From: Altererythrobacter xiamenensis
GTDB taxonomy: Bacteria; Pseudomonadota; Alphaproteobacteria; Sphingomonadales; Sphingomonadaceae
Direction: 5' to 3'
Assembly (NCBI RefSeq): GCF_900177715.1
Contig: NZ_FXWG01000002.1
Location: 558,001 to 622,000, forward strand
DNA length: 64,000 bases
Shown here: positions 53,128 through 62,234 of the stretch, piece by piece
Numbering within the stretch: position 1 is the stretch's first letter
Layout of the letters: every line of letters starts with the position of its first letter
The notes under the pieces: generated by a model
What the model was told of the DNA's origin: nothing
The model's input: the letters and a program-made list of their open reading frames with translations, nothing else
Databases searched by the model: none
Position numbers and translations under genes: made by a program

Positions 53128-55374
53128 GTGCAGAGCTATTTCCAAAAGGATTACCGACTAAGTCCAGTACGTTGCGGCGTTTCCTTGACGGGCCTAGCCT
53201 TGGCATTGGCAGTCAGTTCAACAGTGCATGCGCAGGAGACCGACCCGGAGGCCGTTGCTCAGGAGTCGTCCCCCGGACTAATCATTGTTACAGCTCGAAA
53301 ACGTTCGGAGACGACACTCGAGGTTCCGGAAACGGTAACAGCGTTCTCAGAGGAGACGCTTGAGCGTGCTAACATCGAGGACATCGACGACGTTGGCCTG
53401 GCAGTTCCTAACCTCCAGCTCAGCACCCGCGCGGACGGTTTCCCCAATGTGACCGTGCGCGGACTGGGCGGGTTCGGCAACACGCAGGGTGTCGGTTTCT
53501 ATCTCGATGATGTGCAGCTTTTTTCCGATGCGTCCTCTAGGTTTGGCGATCTCGAGCGCATTGAAGTCTTGAAGGGGCCCCAGGGCATTCTTTACGGCGG
53601 CTCAAACATCGGTGGTGCAGTTAAGTTCGTTAGCGCAAGGCCAGAGTTGGGAATCTTCGAAGGCCGTATCGCGGCCAAAGCAGGGACGGACAATTACTTC
53701 GATGGAGAGATCGAACTGAATGTTCCGCTCGGCTCTAACTGGGCTTTCAAGGCTTTCGCATTTGGCGAAACAGACGATAGTTTTCTGACTAATGCGCAAA
53801 CGCCCCGCCAAAGTGGAGGGATCGCGGCCGGTTCGGAAGACATAGGCAAACGGGAGCAATACGGAGTGCGAGGCGCTCTGTATGGAGATCTAGGTGGTCC
53901 CGAGATTTATCTAACCGCCCGGTACAATGAACTCGACGGCCCCAACAATCTGTGGATCCGCGAACTTGACGGGGACTTCCAGTATTCCCGCACACTTGAT
54001 CTGAGCTACAATCCCCGAAACACCCGGGAAACCTTCGGATTGACAGGCCATGTCGACATACCGGTAGGTGATCTAACCTTACAGTCGATTACATCCTACA
54101 CTGAGACGGAGTCTCGGCGTGAAACCGACCTTGATATATTGAACGAGTTCGTGCTGGATCTTTTCCGGCCGGAAGACTTCGAGGCTTTCACGCAAGAGAT
54201 TAGGCTCAGTTCCGATGACTCTGGGCCGTTTGTTTGGCAGGTGGGCGGCTACCTCCTCGACCTGAGTCGGGATCTCGACAGTGTTCTGATTATCCGTGAA
54301 GGGTTCTGTTTTATCGATCCTGGTGCATGTGCGCCGCTCAGCACGAACGACGACGAGATCTTGGCTGAAGTTCCATTCGAGGTAAGTCGACGCTCCCGCG
54401 AGCAGATTGCCGCATTCGTCAATGCATCCTACGAGTTTGGCCAGATCGAAGTGAGTGGCGGCCTCCGAGTTGATAACACTACTTCGGAACGCGACAATCT
54501 CGATACTGGACTATCCGGTAAAACAAAGGAAACCGTTGTATTAGGTCGGGCCTCTGTAGCTTGGTCAAATTTCGACGAAACCACTCTACTCTACGCCACC
54601 TTTTCGCAAGGCTTTGAGCCGGGAGATTTCTCCCTCTCGAATCTTTCCACCGCTAACTCTCTGTTGCAGTATAACAAGGAAACAGCAGATCAGATTGAGA
54701 TCGGCTACAAGGGGCGGCTGCTCGATAATAATCTATTCCTGACCATTGCTGCGTTCTATGTGGATTACCAAGATCGTCAGTTCGAACTGCAAACGGTTGA
54801 TCCAGTCACTGACACTCCGGTTGAGGGGATCGTCAATGTGGGGGATTCAACGCAGAAGGGTATCGAGGTTGATTTTGTCTGGCAGCTCTCGAACAATCTG
54901 ACTTTCTCCGGCGGCGCCGGCTACATTGATGCTGAGTGGGATGAAGGGGTGGTTTCACCGGTCACCGGGCTAAGCCTCGGTGGCGTTCAGCCGCCTAACG
55001 TTGCCAAATGGAGCGGCTCAGGCGCGCTCGAATACGAAGGCGATATCGGCAATGGTGAGTTCTTCGTCCGCGGTCAGGCGCGCTATAAGAGCAAGAGTTC
55101 GACCAACGCGCAGTTTTTTGATGTGCCAGGTGACGATTATCCCATCTTCGTCAATCCCAGTTACTTCGTCTTTGATCTCGCGGCCGGGGTAGATTTTGGC
55201 AATTTAAGTTTTGGGGCGCGGGCTGAGAATATATTCGATAAGAAGTATTTCACAGACGTGCAGGAATTCCCAAACTTCGCCGGATCATTGAACCCCGGCG
55301 AGCCGGGGCAGATTATCATCGGCACGTTCGGCCAAGCCCAACGATTTATCCTCTCAGTGGGCTACGAATTCTAA
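53128..55374 (+). CDS. TonB-dependent outer-membrane receptor
   Basis: A 748-residue receptor: signal peptide (LTGLALALAVSSTVHAQ), TonB box GLIIVTARKRSE, plug domain (VPETVTAFSEETLERANIEDIDDVG, VTVRGLGGFG, RIEVLKGPQGILYGGSNIGGAVKFVS) and a 22-strand barrel ending in FILSVGYEF with a C-terminal Phe. GTG start with GGAGGG upstream. Such receptors import siderophores, vitamins or organic substrates; in sphingomonads many serve catabolic loci. Here it presumably brings in the beta-diketone-containing substrate. Clearly lower GC than the core genes. Confidence 0.92.
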   Translation: MQSYFQKDYRLSPVRCGVSLTGLALALAVSSTVHAQETDPEAVAQESSPGLIIVTARKRSETTLEVPETVTAFSEETLERANIEDIDDVGLAVPNLQLSTRADGFPNVTVRGLGGFGNTQGVGFYLDDVQLFSDASSRFGDLERIEVLKGPQGILYGGSNIGGAVKFVSARPELGIFEGRIAAKAGTDNYFDGEIELNVPLGSNWAFKAFAFGETDDSFLTNAQTPRQSGGIAAGSEDIGKREQYGVRGALYGDLGGPEIYLTARYNELDGPNNLWIRELDGDFQYSRTLDLSYNPRNTRETFGLTGHVDIPVGDLTLQSITSYTETESRRETDLDILNEFVLDLFRPEDFEAFTQEIRLSSDDSGPFVWQVGGYLLDLSRDLDSVLIIREGFCFIDPGACAPLSTNDDEILAEVPFEVSRRSREQIAAFVNASYEFGQIEVSGGLRVDNTTSERDNLDTGLSGKTKETVVLGRASVAWSNFDETTLLYATFSQGFEPGDFSLSNLSTANSLLQYNKETADQIEIGYKGRLLDNNLFLTIAAFYVDYQDRQFELQTVDPVTDTPVEGIVNVGDSTQKGIEVDFVWQLSNNLTFSGGAGYIDAEWDEGVVSPVTGLSLGGVQPPNVAKWSGSGALEYEGDIGNGEFFVRGQARYKSKSSTNAQFFDVPGDDYPIFVNPSYFVFDLAAGVDFGNLSFGARAENIFDKKYFTDVQEFPNFAGSLNPGEPGQIIIGTFGQAQRFILSVGYEF

Positions 55375-55451
55375 CGGTAACCGATGAACCTTTGCGATGG
55401 CTGACGCGCCTCGCTTACCCATAACATTTGGCTCGAAATAGGAGAGTAAAG

Positions 55452-55922
55452 ATGCCACTTCCCCAAGATATTACGCCGCTCAATGATCAATTGGCTGACA
55501 CGGTCGTGGAGACAGAAAAAGTCGATTGGCTTGAGACCGAACCAGGCATGGCGTGGATCAAAGTGCTATGGACGGGATCCGAAACGGGAGCATGGGCCGC
55601 AATCTTCAAATGGAAGAAAGGTTACGTGGCTGGCGGACACAAACACCTCAGCGCTGCCCACGTTTATGTGATCAAAGGAAAACTGAAGGTTCGCGACGGT
55701 GTCCTCAATATGGGTGATTACGTCTATGAACCCAATGGCATGCTGCACGGGGACACAACGGCGCTCGAGGATACCGAATACCTATTTATCTGTAACGGGC
55801 CACTCATTTTCCATGATGATGATAGCTTCACGAGCTATCTCGGCTGGGAAGAACTAGCAAGAATGGCAGAAGGTCAGGCTGATGGTACAGCCATCAGTGC
55901 CGGATCGAAGGTCGTCGCATAA
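55452..55922 (+). CDS. Second Dke1-like cupin, divergent
   Basis: A 156-residue cupin. It keeps the Dke1-type outline: TGAWAAIFKWKKGYVAGGHKH with His63 and His65, an acidic residue Glu93 and His99 in YEPNGMLHGD, the same Glu-to-His spacing (6) as in the Dke1-like protein at 49782. Overall similarity to that protein is modest, so the substrate may be another diketone or a keto-acid intermediate. The GPGEYFLTKGRM text is replaced by SAAHVYVIKGKL. RBS GGAGAG. Between the TonB receptor and the acyl-CoA synthetase gene. Confidence 0.75.
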   Translation: MPLPQDITPLNDQLADTVVETEKVDWLETEPGMAWIKVLWTGSETGAWAAIFKWKKGYVAGGHKHLSAAHVYVIKGKLKVRDGVLNMGDYVYEPNGMLHGDTTALEDTEYLFICNGPLIFHDDDSFTSYLGWEELARMAEGQADGTAISAGSKVVA

Positions 55923-55967
55923 TAGCGGCGCCTTTCGAAGGGCCTTGGCCGTGATGATGCGCTCGAG

Positions 55968-57596
55968 ATGACCGACCGTAGCTATGCGCGAGGGCCGACC
56001 GACACCCCGATGCTTGAATATAGCATCGGTTCGGCCCTGGAGCGGGCCGCTTGTGAGTGGGGTGGCTCACGAGCGCTTGTGTCACGTCACCAACAAACTC
56101 GGTACACTTGGTCCCAATTGAACGCGGAGGTTGACCGCATTGCGACGGGTTTGCTCGAGCATGGTATAGAAAAGGGTGATCGCGTCGGGATCTGGTCGCC
56201 GAATTGCGCCGAATGGGTGCTTACTCAATTTGCTACCGCAAAGCTGGGCGCGATACTCGTGACTATCAATCCGGCTTATCGTGCCACCGAGCTTGAATAT
56301 GCGCTCAATAAGGTGGGATGCTGTGCCATAGTCACCGCACAATCCTTCAAGACTAGCAACTACGTCCAGATGTTACGAGAACTGGGGAGTGACAAGCTCC
56401 CTCAGCTACGTTGTATGATCTCTATCGGAGATGACGAAGTGGACGGGTTTGTGCCGTGGGAGAACTTACGGGTCGAAGCGGACAAACAGCACTTGGCTTC
56501 GATCGGCACTGAGATTGACCCAACTGACCCGATCAACATACAGTTCACTAGTGGAACCACAGGATCTCCCAAAGGAGCCACGCTCACACATCGAAATATC
56601 CTCAACAACGGTCGTTTTACGGCCCATACGCTGCGCCTCCAGCAGTCGGACTGCATCTGCATTCCGGTGCCTCTTTATCACTGCTTCGGCATGGTCATGG
56701 GAAATCTCGCTGCGGTGACGACGGGCGCTGCGATGGTTTATGCCGACCAAGCGTTTGACCCAGCGAAGACCCTCGAAGCAGTGGCTGCCGAGCAATGCAC
56801 TGCTCTTTATGGGGTGCCAACTATGTTCATAGCCATGCTCGACCAGCCGAATTTGCCTTCGTATAATGTCTCAAGCCTGAGAACGGGCATCATGGCCGGT
56901 TCTCCTTGCCCGGCAGCGACAATGCGAAAAGTGATGGAAAAGCTCAATATGAGCGAGGTCACTATCGCTTACGGCATGACCGAAACGAGCCCCGTGACTG
57001 CCCAAACCGCCATCGACGACCCGATCGAAAAGAGAGTGGAAACGGTGGGCCGAGTCCATCCTCACGTTGAGGTAAAAATAGTGGGGCCGGATGGCATGAC
57101 CCTCAGGCGGGGCGAACAAGGTGAATATTGTTCGCGCGGCTATGCTGTAATGAGGGGATACTGGGACGACGAAGAAAGAACGAACGAGGCTATCGACGCT
57201 GATGGCTGGATGCATTCTGGCGACCTCGCTGTGATGGATGATGGAGGTTACATCAGTATTACCGGACGCATCAAAGATATGATCATTCGTGGAGGAGAGA
57301 ATATCTATCCCAGAGAGATCGAGGAATTTTTGCTTACGCATCCGGAAATATCTGACGCCCAAGTCTTTGGTGTGACCGATGAAACTTATGGGGAAGAAGT
57401 CTGCGCTTGGATAATTCCCGTACGCGGCGCGGCGTTGTCGGAAGATGACATAAGGTCATACTGCAAGGATAGTATCGCTCACTACAAGGTGCCCCGCTAC
57501 GTTCGGGTAGTAGAGAGTTTTATAATGACGGTGACAGGGAAGGCGCAGAAGTTTGAGATGCGGAAGATTGCCGAAGCGGATTTGGCCAAGGCATAG
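55968..57596 (+). CDS. AMP-forming acyl-CoA synthetase
   Basis: A 542-residue adenylate-forming ligase of the ACSF2/medium-chain type. The phosphate loop TSGTTGSPKG lies at 194-203, with PLYHCFGMVMG (substrate gate), YGMTETSPVT (A5 motif), GWMHSGDLAVMDDGGYISITGRIKDMIIRGGENIYPREIEE (A7-A8), and the catalytic Lys near 530 (TVTGKAQKFEMRK). It joins an acid to CoA using ATP. In this island it would activate an acid released by diketone cleavage; it is not a typical acetate-specific Acs. Substrate unknown. Confidence 0.9.
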   Translation: MTDRSYARGPTDTPMLEYSIGSALERAACEWGGSRALVSRHQQTRYTWSQLNAEVDRIATGLLEHGIEKGDRVGIWSPNCAEWVLTQFATAKLGAILVTINPAYRATELEYALNKVGCCAIVTAQSFKTSNYVQMLRELGSDKLPQLRCMISIGDDEVDGFVPWENLRVEADKQHLASIGTEIDPTDPINIQFTSGTTGSPKGATLTHRNILNNGRFTAHTLRLQQSDCICIPVPLYHCFGMVMGNLAAVTTGAAMVYADQAFDPAKTLEAVAAEQCTALYGVPTMFIAMLDQPNLPSYNVSSLRTGIMAGSPCPAATMRKVMEKLNMSEVTIAYGMTETSPVTAQTAIDDPIEKRVETVGRVHPHVEVKIVGPDGMTLRRGEQGEYCSRGYAVMRGYWDDEERTNEAIDADGWMHSGDLAVMDDGGYISITGRIKDMIIRGGENIYPREIEEFLLTHPEISDAQVFGVTDETYGEEVCAWIIPVRGAALSEDDIRSYCKDSIAHYKVPRYVRVVESFIMTVTGKAQKFEMRKIAEADLAKA

Positions 57597-57743
57597 TTCG
57601 GGTGGGCATTAGGCATATGCAGGACAAAAGACCCGTTCATCCTGGCCATGTCTTCTAAGGCTGCCCTTCAGCCACTGGTAGGCCCTCATCACTGGCCATC
57701 TGTTATCGAGGCCGATTAGAGCGAACTCTTGCGACGCATTTAA

Positions 57744-58343
57744 TCAAGCAACTAGCGGGGAGGCGATAATGATGACCTCGTGCGGTCCGGCCGGAGGTGT
57801 CCCACGACTGTGCAGCGCATTAAGGTACCGGTGTCGCTGGTGCCCTTCTACGATCACGAGCCGCACGTCGGGCAGTTCCTTACCCACGTCGACTATCCCA
57901 TGAGGCGTTGATAGAAGGACCATAGGATAATCCCAGGTCCCTTCGTCAAGCGCACGGGCTGTCGCATGTCGATCGTCACCGCCTTTTTGTTGGAAGACCT
58001 CATAGTCGAATTCGGGATGCAACTCGCCTCCGAATACTCGGTGGATGGCGGAAAGTAATGTAGCACCTTCCCACCTTTCCCGCGTGCAGGTCAGCGTGTC
58101 CAGGGGGAGAAAGCTGAATGGTGAATGCTCCCAATGCCGGTAGATCCATTGCTCACAGAGGTCGCGCGGGAGGTGGTTTAGCGTCGTCTCGTGCCGACCC
58201 CACCAGGCTTCGAAGGCCTCTTTACGACCTACACCCTTACCTTCGCCGATTGGACGCAGCATTGCGGGCCAAGAAGTCTCTCGGTGCCTGTCGAAATTAA
58301 AGGGGCGCCCCACTTGAAGTTCTCCTGCTAAACTACTGCTCAT
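57744..58343 (-). CDS. Hypothetical protein next to the restriction-modification operon
   Basis: A 199-residue soluble protein without a recognised domain. Landmarks: FNFDRHRETSWPAMLRPIGEGKG, SPFSFLPLDTLTCTRERW and LVIVEGHQRHRYLNALHSRG. The VEGHQRHRYLNAL text is reminiscent of the ParB/sulfiredoxin nuclease motif (VxDGxHRxxA), but the rest does not confirm it. It is divergent from hsdM across 89 bases, so it may share a promoter region with the restriction operon and could be an accessory or defence gene. Confidence 0.55.
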   Translation of the reverse strand: MSSSLAGELQVGRPFNFDRHRETSWPAMLRPIGEGKGVGRKEAFEAWWGRHETTLNHLPRDLCEQWIYRHWEHSPFSFLPLDTLTCTRERWEGATLLSAIHRVFGGELHPEFDYEVFQQKGGDDRHATARALDEGTWDYPMVLLSTPHGIVDVGKELPDVRLVIVEGHQRHRYLNALHSRGTPPAGPHEVIIIASPLVA

Positions 58344-58432
58344 GTCGCCCCACAGATAGCGTTTAGCCTAGACCAGACAGCTGGTTTGGGTAAGTAAGCG
58401 CTGGGTGATTTCGCAACAGGGAGAAACAGTTA

Positions 58433-59992
58433 GTGGCCGTTGATCTTCAGGACCTCTCGCGGAGGCTTTTCCAAGCTGCGAACCAGCTGTGGACCAATAC
58501 CGCGCTGAGGCCCGACCAGTATGCCCAGCCGGTGCTGGCCCTGATTGCGCTGCGTCAGATGGAGGCGAAGTTCGACCAAGTTCACAGTGAACTGGCTGAG
58601 ACCTTTACCGGACGCCTCAAGCCCACCCCTCAGGACTATCACGGCCACGGCGCGGTCTACCTGCCCGACAACGCCCGCTTCTCCTACCTCCTATCGTTGC
58701 CGGAGACCGAGGACCTCGCCGAGGCTCTTAACGAGGCCATGAAAGGCATCACGGAGCATAACCCGGACCTCGCGGGAGTAATGCCTCAAGGCTACGGATC
58801 GCTGCCTGATAAGGTCCTGAGGGAGCTTCTGCGCATCCTCCAGCCGCTCAACATCGGCGGCGATGCCTATGGGGTGATCTTCGAGTACTTCATGGGCGAG
58901 TTCGCCTCGGCCTACATGCAGAAAGGCGGCGAGTACTTCACCCCATCTTCTATTGTGAAGCTGATCGTCGAGGTGATCGAGCCTTACCACGGGAAAATCT
59001 TCGACCCTGCCTGTGGCTCAGGCGGCATGTTCGTTCACTCTGCCGACTTCGTGAAGCGACATCACAAGACCCCCAGCCGCGAGTTGAGCGTCTACGGGAT
59101 CGAGAAGATGGAAGACACGCAGAAGCTGTGCCGCCTCAACCTCGCGGTCCATGGGCTGTCTGGGGACATCGTGGTGGCCAACAGCTACTATGAAGACCCG
59201 CACCGGATGGTAGGCAAGTTTGACTTCGTCATGGCGAACCCTCCCTTCAACCAGTCCCAGGTGGATACCGACCGGCTGGTCAACGATGCGGGGCATGTGG
59301 ACGCCCGGTTCTCGCTCGGCATCCCCACGGTCAACAACGCGAACTATCTCTGGGTTGGCCTCTTCCATGCGGCGTTGAATGATAGGGGTCGTGCGGGTTT
59401 CGTGATGGCCAACTCGGCCTCGGATGCAGGCGGATCGGAGCGCGAGCTGCGAAAGAGGCTGGTGCAGTCGGGATCGGTCGACGTCATCATCTCCACCTCG
59501 CCCAACATGTTCTTCACGGTGACCCTGCCGGTGACCCTGTGGTTCCTCGACAAGGCCAAGGCGAATGGTGATCGGGCCGGAGAGGTGCTGTTCATCGACG
59601 CACGACACATCTTCCGCCAGGTGACCAGGGCGCACCGCGAGTACACGTCAGAGCAGGTCGAGTTCATTGGCAACATCGTGCGGCTGTGGCGCGGCGAGGC
59701 GGTCGAGACCGAGCAGGGCAGCGTGGACTTGATGGCAGAGACCTTCGGCGAGGAGGGCTACAAGGACATCGCAGGCCTCTGCAAGGTCGCCAGCCGAGCG
59801 GACATCGAGGCGCAGGACTGGAGCCTTAACCCTGGCCGTTATGTCGGCGTGGCTGCTGGCGAGCAGATCGACGATGTCGATTTCAAGGAGCGCTTGGAGG
59901 GCCTGCAAGAGGAGCTAGAAGTGCTGAACGCAGAGGCCGCGCGGCTGCAGGAGACCATCGCGCAGAATGTGGCCGAGGTTTTGGAGGCATGA
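58433..59992 (+). CDS. hsdM: Type I DNA methyltransferase subunit HsdM
   Basis: A 519-residue N6-adenine methylase. The HsdM N-terminal helical domain (residues 1-140) precedes the catalytic domain: QKGGEYFTPSSIVKLIVEVI, SAM motif DPACGSGGMF at 191-200, and catalytic NPPF at 269-272. It modifies the recognition adenine with HsdS and protects host DNA. The start is GTG with GGGAGA 9 bases upstream. Higher GC than the diketone island, so the restriction operon was probably acquired separately. ATGA overlap with hsdS. Confidence 0.93.
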   Translation: MAVDLQDLSRRLFQAANQLWTNTALRPDQYAQPVLALIALRQMEAKFDQVHSELAETFTGRLKPTPQDYHGHGAVYLPDNARFSYLLSLPETEDLAEALNEAMKGITEHNPDLAGVMPQGYGSLPDKVLRELLRILQPLNIGGDAYGVIFEYFMGEFASAYMQKGGEYFTPSSIVKLIVEVIEPYHGKIFDPACGSGGMFVHSADFVKRHHKTPSRELSVYGIEKMEDTQKLCRLNLAVHGLSGDIVVANSYYEDPHRMVGKFDFVMANPPFNQSQVDTDRLVNDAGHVDARFSLGIPTVNNANYLWVGLFHAALNDRGRAGFVMANSASDAGGSERELRKRLVQSGSVDVIISTSPNMFFTVTLPVTLWFLDKAKANGDRAGEVLFIDARHIFRQVTRAHREYTSEQVEFIGNIVRLWRGEAVETEQGSVDLMAETFGEEGYKDIAGLCKVASRADIEAQDWSLNPGRYVGVAAGEQIDDVDFKERLEGLQEELEVLNAEAARLQETIAQNVAEVLEA

Positions 59993-61236
59993 GCCAGTGG
60001 CCAGAAGTACGGCTCGGAGAGCTTGCTGTTTTTCGGAACGGACTGAACTTCAACGCTTCCTTTCGCGGACCGGGCGTTGGTGTAGTTGGCATCCCCGACT
60101 TTCACGATAAGTCATTCGTTGAGTACGATGGCCTCGAAGAAGTCCAGCCCGACGTAGTCACCTCCGATGATGCTCTGCTGCATCAGGGGGACATCGTTTT
60201 TGTTCGTTCCAATGGCAATCGGCAACTGATTGGCAGGTCACTACTCGTTCGTGAGGAGCCGCCGCGACCCACGTCCCATTCGGGTTTTACCATCCGGCTA
60301 CGCTTCACCGATGAGCGAGCAGACCCGCTCTTCTTTGCCTACCTCCTTCGAAGCGATACATTTCGGCGCAGAATGTCCAGTCAGGGCGGCGGCACCAGTA
60401 TCAACAATTTGAACCAGGGCATCCTGTCACGCCTTGAGGTTCCCCTTCCAGATCAATGGAACCAACAGCGCATTGCGTCGATCCTCGGAGCCTATGACGA
60501 CCTGATCGAGGTCAACCGGCGGCGGGTGGCGGTGCTGGAGGAGATGGCGCGGGGGCTGTTTGAGGAGTGGTTCGTCCGCTTCCGCTTCCCTGGCCACGAG
60601 AACGTGCCCATCGTCGACACCTCAAATGGCCCGCTGCCTGAAGGATGGGAGTGGGGCAGGTTCTCGCAGTTGGCTCCAGAGGTCCGCGAAACACTCTCGC
60701 CTTCTTCGGTTGACCCGGAGACGCCCTATCTTGGCCTGGAACACTTTCCTCGTCGCTCCACGACGCTGAACGACCGTGGCACGGCGTCTGATGTAGACAG
60801 CACGAAAGCTCGATTTCATCGGGGGGACATTCTATTCGGCAAGATACGCCCCTACTTCCACAAGGTCGTCTGGGCACCGTTCGATGGCATTGCTTCGACT
60901 GATGCGATCATCTGGCGACCTGACCCCCGCTTCGCTGCTCGCGCCTTGTTATTGGCTTCGAGTGACGCCTTCGTCGCTCATTCGGTACAGACATCGAATG
61001 GAACGAAGATGCCCAGAGCCAACACTAAGGTCCTGGCGGGGTACCCTTGCGTCATGCCGACCCACGACGTGAGCCAGATGTTCGAGGCTCTCGTGGGACC
61101 ATCCGTTGAACTTGCTGCGTATTTGCAGGAGGCGAATGAGAGACTGGGTGCATCTCGCGATCTTCTTCTACCCCGCCTTATCTCCGGTCAGCTCTCCGTC
61201 GAGGTTGCCGAGCGCCAACTGGAGGACGCCGCATGA
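59989..61236 (+). CDS. hsdS: Type I specificity subunit HsdS
   Basis: A 415-residue subunit with two target-recognition domains separated by conserved helices. The central conserved text NQQRIASILGAYDDLIEVNRRRVAVLEEMARGLFEEWFVRFRFPGH (about residues 163-208) and the C-terminal ELAAYLQEANERLGASRDLLLPRLISGQLSVEV give the usual half-repeat symmetry. It sets the bipartite DNA site for both methylation and cleavage. No sign of phase-variable repeats. It overlaps hsdM and the DUF4268 gene by 4 bases each. Confidence 0.9.
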   Translation: MSQWPEVRLGELAVFRNGLNFNASFRGPGVGVVGIPDFHDKSFVEYDGLEEVQPDVVTSDDALLHQGDIVFVRSNGNRQLIGRSLLVREEPPRPTSHSGFTIRLRFTDERADPLFFAYLLRSDTFRRRMSSQGGGTSINNLNQGILSRLEVPLPDQWNQQRIASILGAYDDLIEVNRRRVAVLEEMARGLFEEWFVRFRFPGHENVPIVDTSNGPLPEGWEWGRFSQLAPEVRETLSPSSVDPETPYLGLEHFPRRSTTLNDRGTASDVDSTKARFHRGDILFGKIRPYFHKVVWAPFDGIASTDAIIWRPDPRFAARALLLASSDAFVAHSVQTSNGTKMPRANTKVLAGYPCVMPTHDVSQMFEALVGPSVELAAYLQEANERLGASRDLLLPRLISGQLSVEVAERQLEDAA

Positions 61237-62234
61237 TTCCCAAGCTCGGTAAAGTTCAGCGTGTCGACCTCCGCAACGCCTGGATGAATGAAGCATCGCA
61301 CTTCACCCCGTGGCTCGCCTCTGAGGAGGGCATGGAACTGCTCCAGGATGCGCTCGATATGGAACTGGAGGTCGAGGCTACAGAGAAGTTCGTGGGGCCC
61401 TTCAAAGCCGACATACTCGCCAAGCGCACCGACACAACCGACGACCATTGGGTCTTGATCGAGAACCAGCTCGAACGGACCGATCACCGTCACCTGGGCC
61501 AGCTCTTGACCTACGCCGCAGGTCTCGATGCCGTCACCATCGTGTGGATCGCCGAGAGTTTCGCGGAGGAGCACAGAGCGGCGCTTGATTGGCTGAACGA
61601 TATAACCGGCGAAGGGCTGGAGTTCTTTGGTCTCGAGATCGAGCTATGGCAGATTGAGGGGTCGCTCCCTGCTCCGATGTTCAACGTTGTGGCTGAACCC
61701 AACGAATGGACGAAGGAGGTCAAGCAGAAGACCGTCTCCGGTGTCTCGGACCTCAAGCAACAGCAGCGACGGTTCTGGCAGGGTCTTCGCTCGAAGCTCC
61801 TGGAAGCCAAGGGCAGGGTGAGGCCGCAGAAGGCGCACCCGCAGCACTGGGCTGACTATTCGCTCGGGAGGGCCGATACCTGGCTTTCAGCAACTGTGAA
61901 CTCGAACAAGAAATACGTTTCGGTGGAGTTTGCGTTCAGGGGACCTTCCGGGAAAGTCTGGTACGACGAGCTGGTCCAGCACAAGGCTGAAATTGATGCC
62001 AAGATACCAGGGCTGTCGTGGCAGCGGCTGGACGACAAGAAGCAGAGCCGGATCGCTCTCTACCGGGAGAACTCCGACCCTACAGACGAAGAGCTATGGC
62101 CCCAACAGCACGACTGGCTGGCAGAGAAGCTCGAACAGTTCCACGGTGTCTTCCAGCCCTACGCGCAAGGTTTCAGCGACGCCCAGGTCGTTGCCGCTGC
62201 TGGCGAGGACAGCGAAGAGGACGACATCGACTGA
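61233..62234 (+). CDS. DUF4268 protein inside the type I operon
   Basis: A 333-residue protein with the DUF4268 fold in its C-terminal half (RRFWQGLRSKLLEAKG, WLSATVNSNKKYVSVEFAFRGPSGKVWYDEL). The N-terminal half looks like a PD-(D/E)xK nuclease core: Asp60 (FKADILAK), then Glu77-Asn-Gln79 (WVLIENQLE) and HLGQLLTY with the Gln that follows in RecB-like folds; the Lys is replaced by Gln. It is squeezed between hsdS and hsdR with 4-base and 1-base overlaps, so it must be made with the restriction complex. Role in restriction or an additional defence step is inferred. Confidence 0.85.
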   Translation: MIPKLGKVQRVDLRNAWMNEASHFTPWLASEEGMELLQDALDMELEVEATEKFVGPFKADILAKRTDTTDDHWVLIENQLERTDHRHLGQLLTYAAGLDAVTIVWIAESFAEEHRAALDWLNDITGEGLEFFGLEIELWQIEGSLPAPMFNVVAEPNEWTKEVKQKTVSGVSDLKQQQRRFWQGLRSKLLEAKGRVRPQKAHPQHWADYSLGRADTWLSATVNSNKKYVSVEFAFRGPSGKVWYDELVQHKAEIDAKIPGLSWQRLDDKKQSRIALYRENSDPTDEELWPQQHDWLAEKLEQFHGVFQPYAQGFSDAQVVAAAGEDSEEDDID

